64,000 nucleotides of DNA, taken from JANSXG01 sp024743075. Its GTDB lineage: Bacteria; Planctomycetota; Phycisphaerae; Phycisphaerales; UBA1924. The position numbers and the translations under genes were made by a program. Shown here one piece after another: positions 16,614-25,597 of this stretch. The stretch is taken from positions 1,054,001 to 1,118,000 of the forward strand of contig CP159477.1 of assembly GCA_042140185.1 (NCBI GenBank). The letters run 5' to 3'. The stretch's first letter is position 1. Each line of letters opens with the position of its first letter. The notes beneath the pieces are model-generated. The model was not told the DNA's origin. It saw only the letters and a list, made by a program, of their open reading frames with translations, and made no database searches.

Positions 16614-18106
16614 TTGAACGACACACGAGGCGTCTGAATCTGTTCGCTGCCTGCTCGCTGCTCGCGGTCTGCTCCGTCGCGGGCACCGCCCACTCGATCG
16701 AGCCCGGCGATCCCGAGCCCGAGGTCCAGCAGCAACAGGACCCGGAGATCGCTCCGGAGGTCGTGCAGGACCCGCCGCCTCGCCCGCGCCGCCGGCCCCC
16801 GGAAGGGCGTCCCGGTCGTGGCGGGGGAGACGAGGCCGCAGCTCCTGAGGCCGAGGCCGAAGAGGCCGATGAGGAGAAGAAAGATGACGAGGCCAAGGAC
16901 GAGGAGCCCGAGTGGCTCGCCATCACCGGCGCGATCGTCCATACGGTCACCGGTCCGGAGATGGACGGGGCGACCGTGCTCTGCAAGGACGGCAAGATCT
17001 TCGCGATCGGTCATCGTGTGGCCGTGCCGGAAGGCGCAAAGGTCATCGATGCCGCCGGCCACCATGTCTATCCCGGTCTGATCGGGATGGACAGTTCGAA
17101 CATCATCGGTCGCGGGAACCCGGCCGACACCACCGATGTGTACGGTCTCGCCGGATCCCTCGCCCGGGCGGCCGGTCTGACAACTTTGGTCAGTGGCAAC
17201 GCCGTCGCGAAGATCAAGAACGGCACGCTCGATGGCATGATCGTGGCCTCGAACATGTTCGAGGACCTGCGGTACGACACGAACCAGCCCAGACGCCGTG
17301 CCGAGGTCCGCAAGGGTTTCGAAGACGCACGCGACTTCCTGCGAAGCGTCGAGGAGTTCCGTCAGGACGACGACAAGGAAGAGGGCGAGCAGCCGCCTCA
17401 GGAACGCGATCTGAGCCGCGAGGCTCGCTCCGCTCTCCGGCTTCTGCGAGGCCAGGCGAAGGCGCAGGCATTCGCGAACGACGCGGCTTCGCTGGTTGCG
17501 CTCGCGGATCTGGCCGAACAGTACGGCTTCGAGATCGTCATCCGTGGCGTGACAGAGGGCTGGACCGTTCCCAAGCGGATCGCACAGGCGAAGCTGTCGG
17601 CCATCGTGGTGCCCCGCGACCGGACGCTCGCCGATGAGCGAACCAACCGTCCGAACGGCGCGACCATTGAGAACGCGGCGATTCTCACGCGCCACGGTAT
17701 CCCGGTCGCGGTCCTTCCCCCGGGACCGTACTTCGGACCCGGCACGGGTATCGGCCTCAGCGGTCTCGGCGGCCGCGACATGCTCAACATCAACATGTCG
17801 GCGGCGTTCGCGGCTCGAGGCGGCCTCACCGAAGAGCAGGCGGTCCGGACGCTCACTATCAACCCGGCCCGCATGCTCGGCGTCGATCACCGCCTCGGCT
17901 CACTCGAGGTCGGCAAGGACGCGGACCTGATCATCACCGATCGCCCGCTGCTCGATTACATGATGCTGGTCCGCTACTCGATCATCGACGGTGAGATCGC
18001 CTACGACAAGGACGCCGAGGGCATCTTCGCCCACGTTCGCCCGACCGATCCTGACGCCGAGCACCCGAAGGACGCGTGGCCCCGTCGGCTCGGCGTTCCC
18101 TGGTAA
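16610..18106 (+). CDS. exported amidohydrolase-like protein 8 (degenerate), last gene of the operon
   Basis: 498 aa from GTG 16610, overlapping the previous stop (GTGA). Signal peptide ending near HSIEP, then a Gln/Pro/Arg-rich and acidic linker (about 30-100) before the domain: LAITGAIVHTVTGPEMDG, KDGKIFAIGHRV, YPGLIGMDSSNIIG (no HxH) and GSLEVGKDADLIITDRP. The linker resembles a wall-spanning or flexible tether. A hairpin terminator starts 33 bp after the stop codon. Confidence 0.82.
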   Translation: MIERHTRRLNLFAACSLLAVCSVAGTAHSIEPGDPEPEVQQQQDPEIAPEVVQDPPPRPRRRPPEGRPGRGGGDEAAAPEAEAEEADEEKKDDEAKDEEPEWLAITGAIVHTVTGPEMDGATVLCKDGKIFAIGHRVAVPEGAKVIDAAGHHVYPGLIGMDSSNIIGRGNPADTTDVYGLAGSLARAAGLTTLVSGNAVAKIKNGTLDGMIVASNMFEDLRYDTNQPRRRAEVRKGFEDARDFLRSVEEFRQDDDKEEGEQPPQERDLSREARSALRLLRGQAKAQAFANDAASLVALADLAEQYGFEIVIRGVTEGWTVPKRIAQAKLSAIVVPRDRTLADERTNRPNGATIENAAILTRHGIPVAVLPPGPYFGPGTGIGLSGLGGRDMLNINMSAAFAARGGLTEEQAVRTLTINPARMLGVDHRLGSLEVGKDADLIITDRPLLDYMMLVRYSIIDGEIAYDKDAEGIFAHVRPTDPDAEHPKDAWPRRLGVPW

Positions 18107-18132
18107 GCACCGGCTTGCGTCAACCGACCGAA

Positions 18133-19110
18133 TCACTCCCCGCCGCGATAGTTCGCGGCGGTTTTCGTTGCGAGTTCCTGCACCCGCTCGGCGAGTTCGC
18201 GCGGCTTCACCACCCGACACATCGGCCCCATCGACAGCACCCACCAGACGATCTCGTCCAGCCCGTCGACGGTGCATCGGAACACCACGCGCCCGTCGTC
18301 GAGATAGTCCACCGACTGCGTACGGTGCCAGGTGGTCTCGGCGATGTTGTCTGCGAACTCCGCCTCGAACACGATCTCGACCTCGTGCGAGTCTTCGCCG
18401 CGGATCATCCGCCAGGCGTTCCCGAGGTGGTCGTCGATGTCGAAGCCGGCCGGGACGCTGAACGGCTCGCCGGTCTGCTCGACCGCGACGAACCGACTGA
18501 GCTTAAGGTTGCGGACCTGGTCCCGGCCGTGATGGAAGCCGACCACGTACCAGGCCCGGACGCTGAAGAACAACGAGTATGGCTCGAACAGAAAGGACTC
18601 GTCCGCTCCGGGATCCGAGGACGATTCGTACCGGCACCGAAGGGCGTTGCCGGATGCGATGGCCTGCTGAACATGCTGGAAAACATCGCGCGTGCCATCG
18701 TCGCCCTCGGCGTTGCTGGTCCGGATGGCGATGTGACGCGAGAGCCGGTCGAGGTCGTCCCGCACATCTTCCGGCAGCTGAGAGCGTACCTTTGCCAACG
18801 CGCGGATCGCGGCCCGAAGGCACGGGATGCGTCCATCCTCTACGAGGTCTTCGCAGAGCACCGCGAGCGCGAGTGCCTCGTCCATCGAGAGGTGGACCGG
18901 CGGCAGGAAGAAGTCTCCCTCGACCGTGTAGCCATCGGAGGCGGCGTCGTGGCGAACGGGTACACCGGCGTCTTGCAGAGCCTTGAAGTCGCGGTAGATC
19001 GTTCGCTTATCGACGCCGCAGGCTTCGGCGAGCGCATCCGCCTTGAGGCCCCGTCGGGACTGAACGAGGGTCAGGATCTCAAGGAGCCGGCTGATGCGGG
19101 TGTATGACAC
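18133..19110 (-). CDS. WYL-domain transcriptional regulator
   Basis: 325 aa, start GTG 19110. N-terminal winged helix-turn-helix (RISRLLEILTLVQSRRGLKA, then GVDKRTIYRDFKALQDAGVP as recognition part) and a C-terminal ligand-sensing WYL domain (about 150-240: FLFEPYSLFFSVRAWYVVGF), plus a WCX-like end. Members bind DNA and sense nucleic-acid or small-molecule ligands. Convergent with the amidohydrolase operon; that it regulates the operon is possible but not shown. Confidence 0.88.
   Translation of the reverse strand: MSYTRISRLLEILTLVQSRRGLKADALAEACGVDKRTIYRDFKALQDAGVPVRHDAASDGYTVEGDFFLPPVHLSMDEALALAVLCEDLVEDGRIPCLRAAIRALAKVRSQLPEDVRDDLDRLSRHIAIRTSNAEGDDGTRDVFQHVQQAIASGNALRCRYESSSDPGADESFLFEPYSLFFSVRAWYVVGFHHGRDQVRNLKLSRFVAVEQTGEPFSVPAGFDIDDHLGNAWRMIRGEDSHEVEIVFEAEFADNIAETTWHRTQSVDYLDDGRVVFRCTVDGLDEIVWWVLSMGPMCRVVKPRELAERVQELATKTAANYRGGE
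18140..18165 (+). terminator. intrinsic terminator of the amidohydrolase operon
   Basis: Perfect 9-bp stem CCGCCGCGA (18140-18148) / TCGCGGCGG (18153-18161), 4-nt loop, followed by TTTT. It lies 33 bp beyond the last operon gene and inside the 3' end of the convergent WYL gene, so the stem also encodes that protein's last residues. Confidence 0.75.
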
Positions 19111-19138
19111 GGAGAATCCTTCAGGGGATTGCGGCGAG

Positions 19139-21621
19139 TTAACCGTCGATCGCGCGACGGATCATCCGTGTCATCGGGTGATCCGGTCCGTGTTCTGAAA
19201 CGGACCAGTCGAGCATGGGGTCGAGCAGAGACCGTGCGGCGGCAGAATCGCCGGATTCCTCGAGCACTCCTGCGCAAAGCAAGCGCGTTTCGACCGTCCA
19301 CCGATGGTGCTGGCCACATTCGCGGGCGAGTCCGGCGGCGATGGACTCCAGTTCGGCAGCCGCCTCGCTGAGCTGCGCTGGCGTTTGTGCCCGGAATGCC
19401 GCATCCAGCCCGGTCGCGTAGTGCAGTGCTGGTGCATCGGCTCCGAATGTGCGCAGGGCCAGTTCCCGCAGACGCTCAGCGCTGGACTGATCGACCCGGG
19501 CCCTCAGGACTGCCAGATTGAAGTGCTGCAGATCCGAGAGTCCGTTCTCGTCAATCAGGTCCAGGACCGCGCTCGCGTTGTCTGATTCATCGCGGTGCAC
19601 GAGGATCTGCGCGTGCAGCAGTCGGGTTTCCGGGGTCTGCTCCAGCGTTCTCAGGCGTTCCGTCGCGGCGTTGAGATCACCGCGGCTTGCCAGCGCGCGG
19701 GCTTGCAGTCGGGTCACGTCCTCGCGCGACGGGAGTGCCTCGAGGATTTCGGCGGCGTCCTCGGGGCGACCGGCATCGATAAGGAGCCCGGCTAGCTTGA
19801 TTGCGCTGGTCATCGCGGCCGGGTGCGTTGGGCCGAATGCATCGAGAATGCCCTCGTGGACGCTACGCATTTCGCGCATGGCTCGCTGACACTGACCCAT
19901 CTTCGCGTCCAGCCCAGCGCTGTGGCCCCGGGCGAACAGCAGGAGTCGGCGCGAAGTTTCGTCGCTCGCATCGGTCGCGAGCAGGCCGATGGATCGCTGC
20001 ATGATCGCGTTGGCTTCGACGCAACGCTCCATCCGCTCCAGCAGTCGAGCCCGGTTCGACATGACCGATGCGAGGCGCCGACGCGCCTGCGCGCCCGTCG
20101 GCTTCTGGTTCAGGAGCACGGTCTCTATCTGGTGGTAGTGCTCCGCGGCTTCCTGGAACCGGTCTTGATCCTTGAGAGCCTCGGCCAGCGTGTTGCGGGT
20201 GCCGAGTGTGAGTTCATGGTCCGGGCCGTGCAGATCGCTCCGCAGGTCGAGGGCTCTTCGGAGGTGGTCCTCCGCACGATCGGGTTGATCGAAAGCCCGG
20301 AACGATCGTCCGAGCATCTCGTGCAGCGTGGCGAGCCGGATCGGGTCCGACGCGAACCGATCGTCCGCGGTTTCGGAAAGCGTTTCGACGACATCGCGGA
20401 CGGATCGGTCGCGAGCGAACTGGCGGAGATCGCCTTCTCCGAAGATGACATCGAGGACGTAGTCCAGGTCGGCTTCTCGCTGTTGGAGGGCAACGGTGAG
20501 CGCATCGCCTCGATTGGATGCGAGGTTCCAGAGCACGGTCATGCCCGCGCCGAAGCCGACGATCAGCAGCAGGACGATCGCCCCGGTCGCGGCGGCCACG
20601 CGGTGTCGGTTGAGCGTCTTGCGCAGGACGTAGGGGAGGCTGTCCGAACGGGCGAGGATCGGCTGGCCACCCAGGTATCGCTGGATGTCGCGAGCGAGTT
20701 CGCCAGCGGACTGGTACCGGCGCTCGCGGTCCTTGGCGAGCGCGCGGAGGACGATCGTTTCGACTTCGGCGGGGATCGATCGGTCGAGGGACCGAGGACG
20801 CTGCGGGTTGGCCTCGGCGATCGACGAGAGGACCTCGCGAGTGGTGCCTTCGACCGTGTACGGGAACCGAGCGGTCAGCATCTGATAGAGAATGACACCC
20901 AGGGAGTACACATCTGTGCGGATATCGATCCGCGACGCGACGCCCTCGGCCTGTTCCGGTGACGCCCACGGCAGCGAGCCGACGAACTGGCCGGTCATGG
21001 TCATCATGACCGGCTGGCCGTCGGTGTTGTCGGGGAGCGAGCCGGCGACCTTGGCGAGGCCGAAGTCGAGGATGTGCGGCTCGCCCGAGGCATCGATGCG
21101 GATGTTGTCCGGCTTGAGGTCGCGATGGATCACGCCTTGCAGGTGGGCGGCGTGGACCGCCCCGCACACCCGTGCGAACAGGTCGAGCCGATCTCGAACC
21201 GGGAGAGCGGCTTGGCGCAGGTAGTCGTCGAGCGGTTTGCCGGAGACGTACTCCATCACGAAGTAGACGCGCCCGTCGGCCTCGCCGGACTCGTAGATCG
21301 ACACGACACCGGGGTGGCGGATCTGCGAGAGCACGCGGATCTCTCGCTCGAACCGGGCCCTCTCGCGATCGCCGGCGAAGGCGCCGCGCAGCATCAGTTT
21401 GACGGCAACCGTCCGACGTGTGCCGTCTTGGACGGCCTTGTAGACGGCGCCCTGCCCGCCCCGGTGTATCTCGCTCAGGATGGTGTAGCCAGGGATCTTG
21501 ATGCTCGCGGTGTCGAGCTTGGCGGCGTGCCCCTGCCCGCGCAGGCTCGGGCTTGAGCGAGCGCTTTGGCAACGAGATCCTGATCGCTTCCGGACTGGTT
21601 CGATTCACCGGATTCGGACAC
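19139..21621 (-). CDS. membrane Ser/Thr protein kinase with TPR-rich C-terminal domain, one frameshift
   Basis: About 827 aa when one missing base near 21525-21548 is restored. The start is GTG 21621, two bases after the sigma-factor stop (SESGESNQSGSDQDLVAKAL...). After the break the frame holds the Gly-rich loop (EIHRGGQGAVYKA), catalytic Lys (VAVKLM), HRDLKPDN, DFGLAK and WASPEQAEG. A membrane segment (AIVLLLIVGFGAGMTVLW) leads to an extracytoplasmic helical-repeat (TPR) region. No start codon exists in the kinase frame upstream of the break, and a stop lies at about 21606 in that frame, so the frameshift is real in this sequence. Paired with the upstream sigma factor. Confidence 0.88.
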
Positions 21622-21623
21622 GA

Positions 21624-22253
21624 TCAACCCTCGAAGCTGAAGAGTTGTGAGGCGGAACCGAGCTCGTTGCGCAGCGCGTCGTGGGCGCGTGAGCGGAGCA
21701 TGTACACGGCTCCGGTGGACCGGCCCATCGCCATCGCGACCTCATCGGCGGGGCGCTGCTCGATGTCGAGTGCACGGATGACCTCCGCGTAATCCGGTGG
21801 CAACTTGTTTATGGCGGTGTCGAGGTGCTCGACGGCCTCGTCCTTACCGGCGACGCGACTCGGTGTCGTGCGCGTTGCGCCGATGGCGTCGATGAGTGTG
21901 TCGTAGGAGTCGGTCTGGGCGCCGCGCCGGATGCGGGCACTCGGGCTGGGGCGCTTCGCCGCCTCGAGCGCGCGGATGGCATCGCGGAGATTGTTCTCGG
22001 AGATACGCAGCAGCCAGGACATGAACGCGTCCTCGCCGCGATCCTCGAACGCCGGGAACCGGATGAACGCCTCGATGAACGTGACCTGCAGGACATCGTC
22101 CTCGTCGATGGACGATCGGTAGCGTGGTCCGATCCGCGGGATGATCCGGCGCCGGAGTTCGGGCGTGATCCGTTCGAGGAGTGCCGCGAGGGCCGCGTCG
22201 TCGCCCGAGCGGGCGTTCGCGAGCAGTCTGCTGAACGGTGCGGGCGTCTCCAC
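21624..22253 (-). CDS. ECF-family RNA polymerase sigma factor
   Basis: 209 aa from GTG 22253 (an upstream in-frame extension to 22361 looks non-conserved). Region 2 is seen in IDEDDVLQVTFIEAFIRFPAF with FMSWLLRISENNLRDAIRAL, and region 4 in KLPPDYAEVIRALDIEQRPADEVAMAMGRSTGAVYMLRSRA, a typical HTH. Directs transcription of a regulon in response to a signal, probably phosphorylation by the adjacent kinase, which starts two bases downstream. Divergent from the dockerin-type protein gene at 22411. Confidence 0.9.
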   Translation of the reverse strand: METPAPFSRLLANARSGDDAALAALLERITPELRRRIIPRIGPRYRSSIDEDDVLQVTFIEAFIRFPAFEDRGEDAFMSWLLRISENNLRDAIRALEAAKRPSPSARIRRGAQTDSYDTLIDAIGATRTTPSRVAGKDEAVEHLDTAINKLPPDYAEVIRALDIEQRPADEVAMAMGRSTGAVYMLRSRAHDALRNELGSASQLFSFEG

Positions 22254-22261
22254 GAACGTCC

Positions 22262-22267
22262 AGTATA
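22262..22267 (-). promoter_or_regulatory. possible -10 element (TATACT) of the sigma/kinase operon
   Basis: On the minus strand TATACT lies 8 bases before the chosen GTG start, so transcription would begin at or next to the start codon (leaderless message). No strong -35 hexamer is visible at the expected spacing. Assignment is by pattern only. Confidence 0.3.
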
Positions 22268-22410
22268 GCGGTAGGGGATGGGAATCGAGAAATTCTTTGT
22301 AAACCGCGTGAGTGGGCGAGGTGGATATCGCTCTGTGTGTGGAGGGTGTCGAGGACACCACGAATCACACGGACGGCGGCAGAGACCGCCACTGCACGAA
22401 GGAGCACGTC

Positions 22411-23310
22411 ATGTTCACCAACACCATCAAGAAGTCGCTCAAGGGTTCCACTCTCGCGGTTCTGGCCGGTACCACCCTGATCGCTGTCACGGCACCGATC
22501 GGCTTAGGTCAGGTCAAGAACTGTGCCGGCGGGACGATCGATCTTTCGACCTTCCCGGCGGGCGAGAGAAACATGCGGGACTTCCACCTCCAGCGGCTCG
22601 GCAGCGGCAGTGCGATCGAGAGCGTGAAGGTGTGGAAGATCAACGCGGACGGCACAGAGACCGAGATCAACTGGACGAATTCGAACAATCATGGCGGCAG
22701 CAAACGCGTGTCGTACGGTTCGGATCAAGACGAGGCAAACAACCAGAAGATCAAGTGGCGGGTCTGCTTTGTTGGCAGCAAGGCGAAACGGGTCCAGGTT
22801 CACATCACGCAGGACGGCAATGTGAACTTCAACGGCTGGGGACGAGACGTCGATGTCAACAAGGCTCTCTGTGCGGCGACGCTGCCAGGCGGGGACACCG
22901 GGAACGCGCTGGTCATGACCAACGAGACCGATTTTCCGGAGCTGGTTCGCAACGTTCAGGTGTTCGTGAGTCCTGACCCGACGATCATCGATTTGCCGAT
23001 CGACATGGCGATCGACCTCGCCCAGCCGCTGCCGCCGGATGCGATCCTCCCGGAGTTCCACAACCCCGAAGGTGTGATGATCCTGCCCGGTGACGTCCTG
23101 CAACTCACCAACCTGCCCCTTCCTCCCGAGCCGGGCTTCACGTTTATCGTGACTTACGACGGGTTCAACGAAGGCTCGCAGGTCGAGCAGCAGAGCTGGC
23201 AGATGTTCCAGAACGAGCAGGGGCCCTGTGAGGGTGATGTGAACGGCGACGGCGTCGTGGACCTGCAGGACCTGAACATCGTGCTGTCACGGTTTGGATT
23301 CGGGTGCTGA
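22411..23310 (+). CDS. secreted protein with C-terminal dockerin-like repeat
   Basis: 299 aa from ATG 22411, preceded by AAGGAGC. Signal peptide (hydrophobic 15-33, cut after GLGQ). Middle region (about 40-230) of unknown fold; then a low-complexity Pro/Leu strand segment. C-terminus GDVNGDGVVDLQDLNIVL is an EF-hand-like Ca-binding loop of the dockerin/GC-type kind seen at the end of many planctomycete exported proteins; only one of the two usual loops is present. Probably displayed on the surface; function unknown. Confidence 0.8.
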   Translation: MFTNTIKKSLKGSTLAVLAGTTLIAVTAPIGLGQVKNCAGGTIDLSTFPAGERNMRDFHLQRLGSGSAIESVKVWKINADGTETEINWTNSNNHGGSKRVSYGSDQDEANNQKIKWRVCFVGSKAKRVQVHITQDGNVNFNGWGRDVDVNKALCAATLPGGDTGNALVMTNETDFPELVRNVQVFVSPDPTIIDLPIDMAIDLAQPLPPDAILPEFHNPEGVMILPGDVLQLTNLPLPPEPGFTFIVTYDGFNEGSQVEQQSWQMFQNEQGPCEGDVNGDGVVDLQDLNIVLSRFGFGC

Positions 23311-23337
23311 TCGCACTCACCGTGCAAACGGCACGAA

Positions 23338-23370
23338 ACGGCCCGCGTCTCTCGAGGCGCGGGCCGTCTT
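23338..23370. terminator. bidirectional hairpin terminator between convergent genes
   Basis: Perfect 10-bp stem ACGGCCCGCG (23338-23347) / CGCGGGCCGT (23358-23367) with a 10-nt loop, followed by CTT. It lies between two convergent dockerin-type genes and can end transcription of both, although the T-tract is weak. Confidence 0.65.
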
Positions 23371-23375
23371 CGCGC

Positions 23376-24584
23376 TCAGGCGGGACCGACGCATTCTTCG
23401 CCGAAGTGGCTGAGCACGAGGTTGAGGTCGGCCAAATCGACCACGCCGTCTCCGTTAACGTCTCCGTCCGGGCCTTTGGCGAAGTTCGCGAGGACGATGT
23501 TCAGATCCTCGAGATTGACCACCATGTCGCCGTTGGCGTCGCCGGGGCAATCGGGGGAAGCGAAGACCGCCTCGAACGTCGAGGCGACATCGGGGCCGAT
23601 CAGCGGCATGGCCCGGAGCGCGTTGATGTCGTCGCCGTCTGCGAGTCCCATGTCGATGCCCTGAGCGAGCACGCGCAGGCCCTTAATGTCAAAGATCAGG
23701 ATGTCTGCCGGACTCGCCGGGAGCACATCAAGCGATGGGGAGTCCGGGCGGAGCGAGAAAATGACGAACTCTCCGGCGAGCGGGTCGAAGATGCCGTCGG
23801 GGATCGCGTCGTGTACGGACAGGCCGTCGATGTCGTCGCGTACCGCGGGGTCGGGGGTGATGATCAGTCCGAGCTGCTGGCCCGCTGCGTAGAGGATCTC
23901 ATCGCCACCCGTGGTCGGGTCCGGATCGAAGAAGATGTCCGCGCCGGACGGGATGGCGCTCGGCGGGAGCGTACCCAGAGAGGGCGAATTGCCGGAGGCC
24001 GAGAAGTAGATCGGCGGGATAGGCAGATCCGGGTCGATCGGGTCCATCTCGGCGTTGAGATCGTCGAGCGGTGTCCCGCCCGGCACCGAGACGTTCGGGT
24101 CGACATCGGGCAGCAGGCCAAGGGTCGTGAAATAGTCACCGCCCTGGTTGATGGCGAGCACGTTCGTGAAGAAGCCCAGTCCGAGCGACGGCACCGGTCC
24201 GAGTCGGTCCCACGCTTCCGTCGAAAGAAAGCCGTCGCCGGCCTGCTGGTTGTTCGCGGCCTGGTTATTGAGATCGAAGGGAGGGAGCGGGCCGCGGATG
24301 ACTGCTGTGCGGGTGCCGGTCGATCCCGGTGCCACCGCCCAGCAGAAGACCCATTCCTCGTCGGGGATGCCGGATGAAAGGCCGTCGAGGTCGTCGCCGG
24401 GCATCCCCAGCCCCGAGCCCGCCCCGCCGCCGACGGGCGTTGGTGAACCGGGCCCGGCCATATAGATCTTGTCCGGATCGAGCCCAGACGGTCCTCCGGG
24501 GGCGACCGAGAACACCGGCGCGCCCAGTGCGAACGGCGCGATGCAGAGTCCGGAAGCAACGGTGAGGTGCTTGACTGGTTTCAT
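23376..24584 (-). CDS. secreted protein with two C-terminal dockerin-like repeats
   Basis: 402 aa, ATG 24584 (MKPVKHLTVASGL...), with a TTGGAGGG ribosome site; an upstream in-frame ATG at 24599 is less likely. Signal peptide cut near LGAPV. The body is rich in Asp, Pro and Gly with repeated DP/IPP turns and a DEEWVFCWAVAP segment. Two EF-hand-like loops at the end (GDANGDMVVNLEDLNIVL and GDVNGDGVVDLADLNLVL) form a full dockerin-type pair. Likely Ca-binding and surface associated; no enzyme motif seen. Confidence 0.8.
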   Translation of the reverse strand: MKPVKHLTVASGLCIAPFALGAPVFSVAPGGPSGLDPDKIYMAGPGSPTPVGGGAGSGLGMPGDDLDGLSSGIPDEEWVFCWAVAPGSTGTRTAVIRGPLPPFDLNNQAANNQQAGDGFLSTEAWDRLGPVPSLGLGFFTNVLAINQGGDYFTTLGLLPDVDPNVSVPGGTPLDDLNAEMDPIDPDLPIPPIYFSASGNSPSLGTLPPSAIPSGADIFFDPDPTTGGDEILYAAGQQLGLIITPDPAVRDDIDGLSVHDAIPDGIFDPLAGEFVIFSLRPDSPSLDVLPASPADILIFDIKGLRVLAQGIDMGLADGDDINALRAMPLIGPDVASTFEAVFASPDCPGDANGDMVVNLEDLNIVLANFAKGPDGDVNGDGVVDLADLNLVLSHFGEECVGPA

Positions 24585-24899
24585 CCGGGGGCCCTCCAAC
24601 TCAAGGGTATCGTGAGTCTGCGAGGTTCCAAGACGAATTGTGGGGTGGGGTGAAGTTCGGCGTCCGTTTCAGGACCGGTAACCAAGCCGGTTCTCTTGAT
24701 TCTTGTCTGCCCCGGGGGCGAGCGCAGCCCGCCTGGAGTGCCCGGCTCGCGCGGGAGCCGGGTGCTCCTAGGGGCCCGTGTGCCAAAATTTTTCAGATTC
24801 CCTGAGCCGGTCGGCGTTCGGATGGTGCTTCTCCCTGCGGAGCGAGGGTGTGTCGCCCCTCGACGATCAGAAATTCACGCATCGCCGAAAGGAAAACTC
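24585..24899. other. intergenic region with a strong hairpin
   Basis: 315 bp between divergent genes. It holds a 14-bp stem (24735-24748 with 24755-24768, two G-U pairs) around a 6-nt loop, in GC-rich flanks, 130 bp upstream of the next plus-strand start. No T-tract follows, so it is not a clear terminator; a structured leader or mobile repeat is possible. Confidence 0.4.
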
Positions 24900-25591
24900 A
24901 TGGCACTGCATACGACGATCTCCATCTCGGTTCTCGCACTCATTGCCGCGTCGGCATCGGCTCAGCCGCTGACCGGGTCCGGCTCTCATCTGCCGATTCC
25001 CAACCCGAATCCCGGCGCACCCGCGAACCAGGTTCGCTCGGTCACCCTGAACTCCGGTGGTTTCACCGGGACCTGGACGGCGCCGGCATGTCTCCTTGGA
25101 TCGGCACCTTCAGCGCGATCGGGCCGGTGCCGGGCACGAGCAGTTCTTCGCCCGGGGCGACGCTGTACGACTTCAGCACGATGCCGGCCGGTACCCTTCC
25201 GACCGGAACCTACTTCCGCTTCGGGGATGTCGACAACGGTGCGTCCTTGACGGAGACGTTCGTGCTCCAGGCGTTCGACTCCTCCGGCGTCGTGACGGCA
25301 CCTTGGCTGGATGTCCCGTTGGGTGCGACCGGCGGCGGGCTTTCCCCGACGGCGATGCCGGCGTGGAACTTTGATGCTGTCACCGGTGCGTACACGTTCG
25401 ACGGCACATCGGTGGTCGGAAACCCGAATGTCGCGTTCTATCTAAGCAACAACATCGCGCTGACCGGTCTGGAGGTGCAGAGATCGACCACGTTCTCGAC
25501 ATTCAGCCTCCACGCGCCCATCCCGACCCCGGGTTCGCTCGCGCTGGTCGGGCTCGGCGGGATCGCGGCTGTCCGTCGGCGCCGGTCCTAA
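24900..25591 (+). CDS. PEP-CTERM-like exported protein, one frameshift
   Basis: About 230 aa from ATG 24900 (GAAAGGAAAACTC upstream). Signal peptide MALHTTISISVLALIAASAS, then LPIPNPNPGAPANQVRSV. The frame breaks near 25080-25090 at a GGCGCCGG word; adding one base joins TGTWTAPG to MSPWIGTFSAIGP and the reading continues to the end. C-terminal sorting signal: PTPGSLALVGLGG, a short hydrophobic run and RRRR, equivalent to PEP-CTERM but with PTPG instead of PEP. Middle is a beta-rich domain of unknown role. Probably processed by an exosortase-like system and placed on the surface. Confidence 0.75.
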
Positions 25592-25597
25592 CTCTCT

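Noticed and set aside
19823..20962. Plus-strand open frame of 379 codons inside the kinase gene
   Set aside because: Antisense of the TPR region of the kinase; no start signal or motif.
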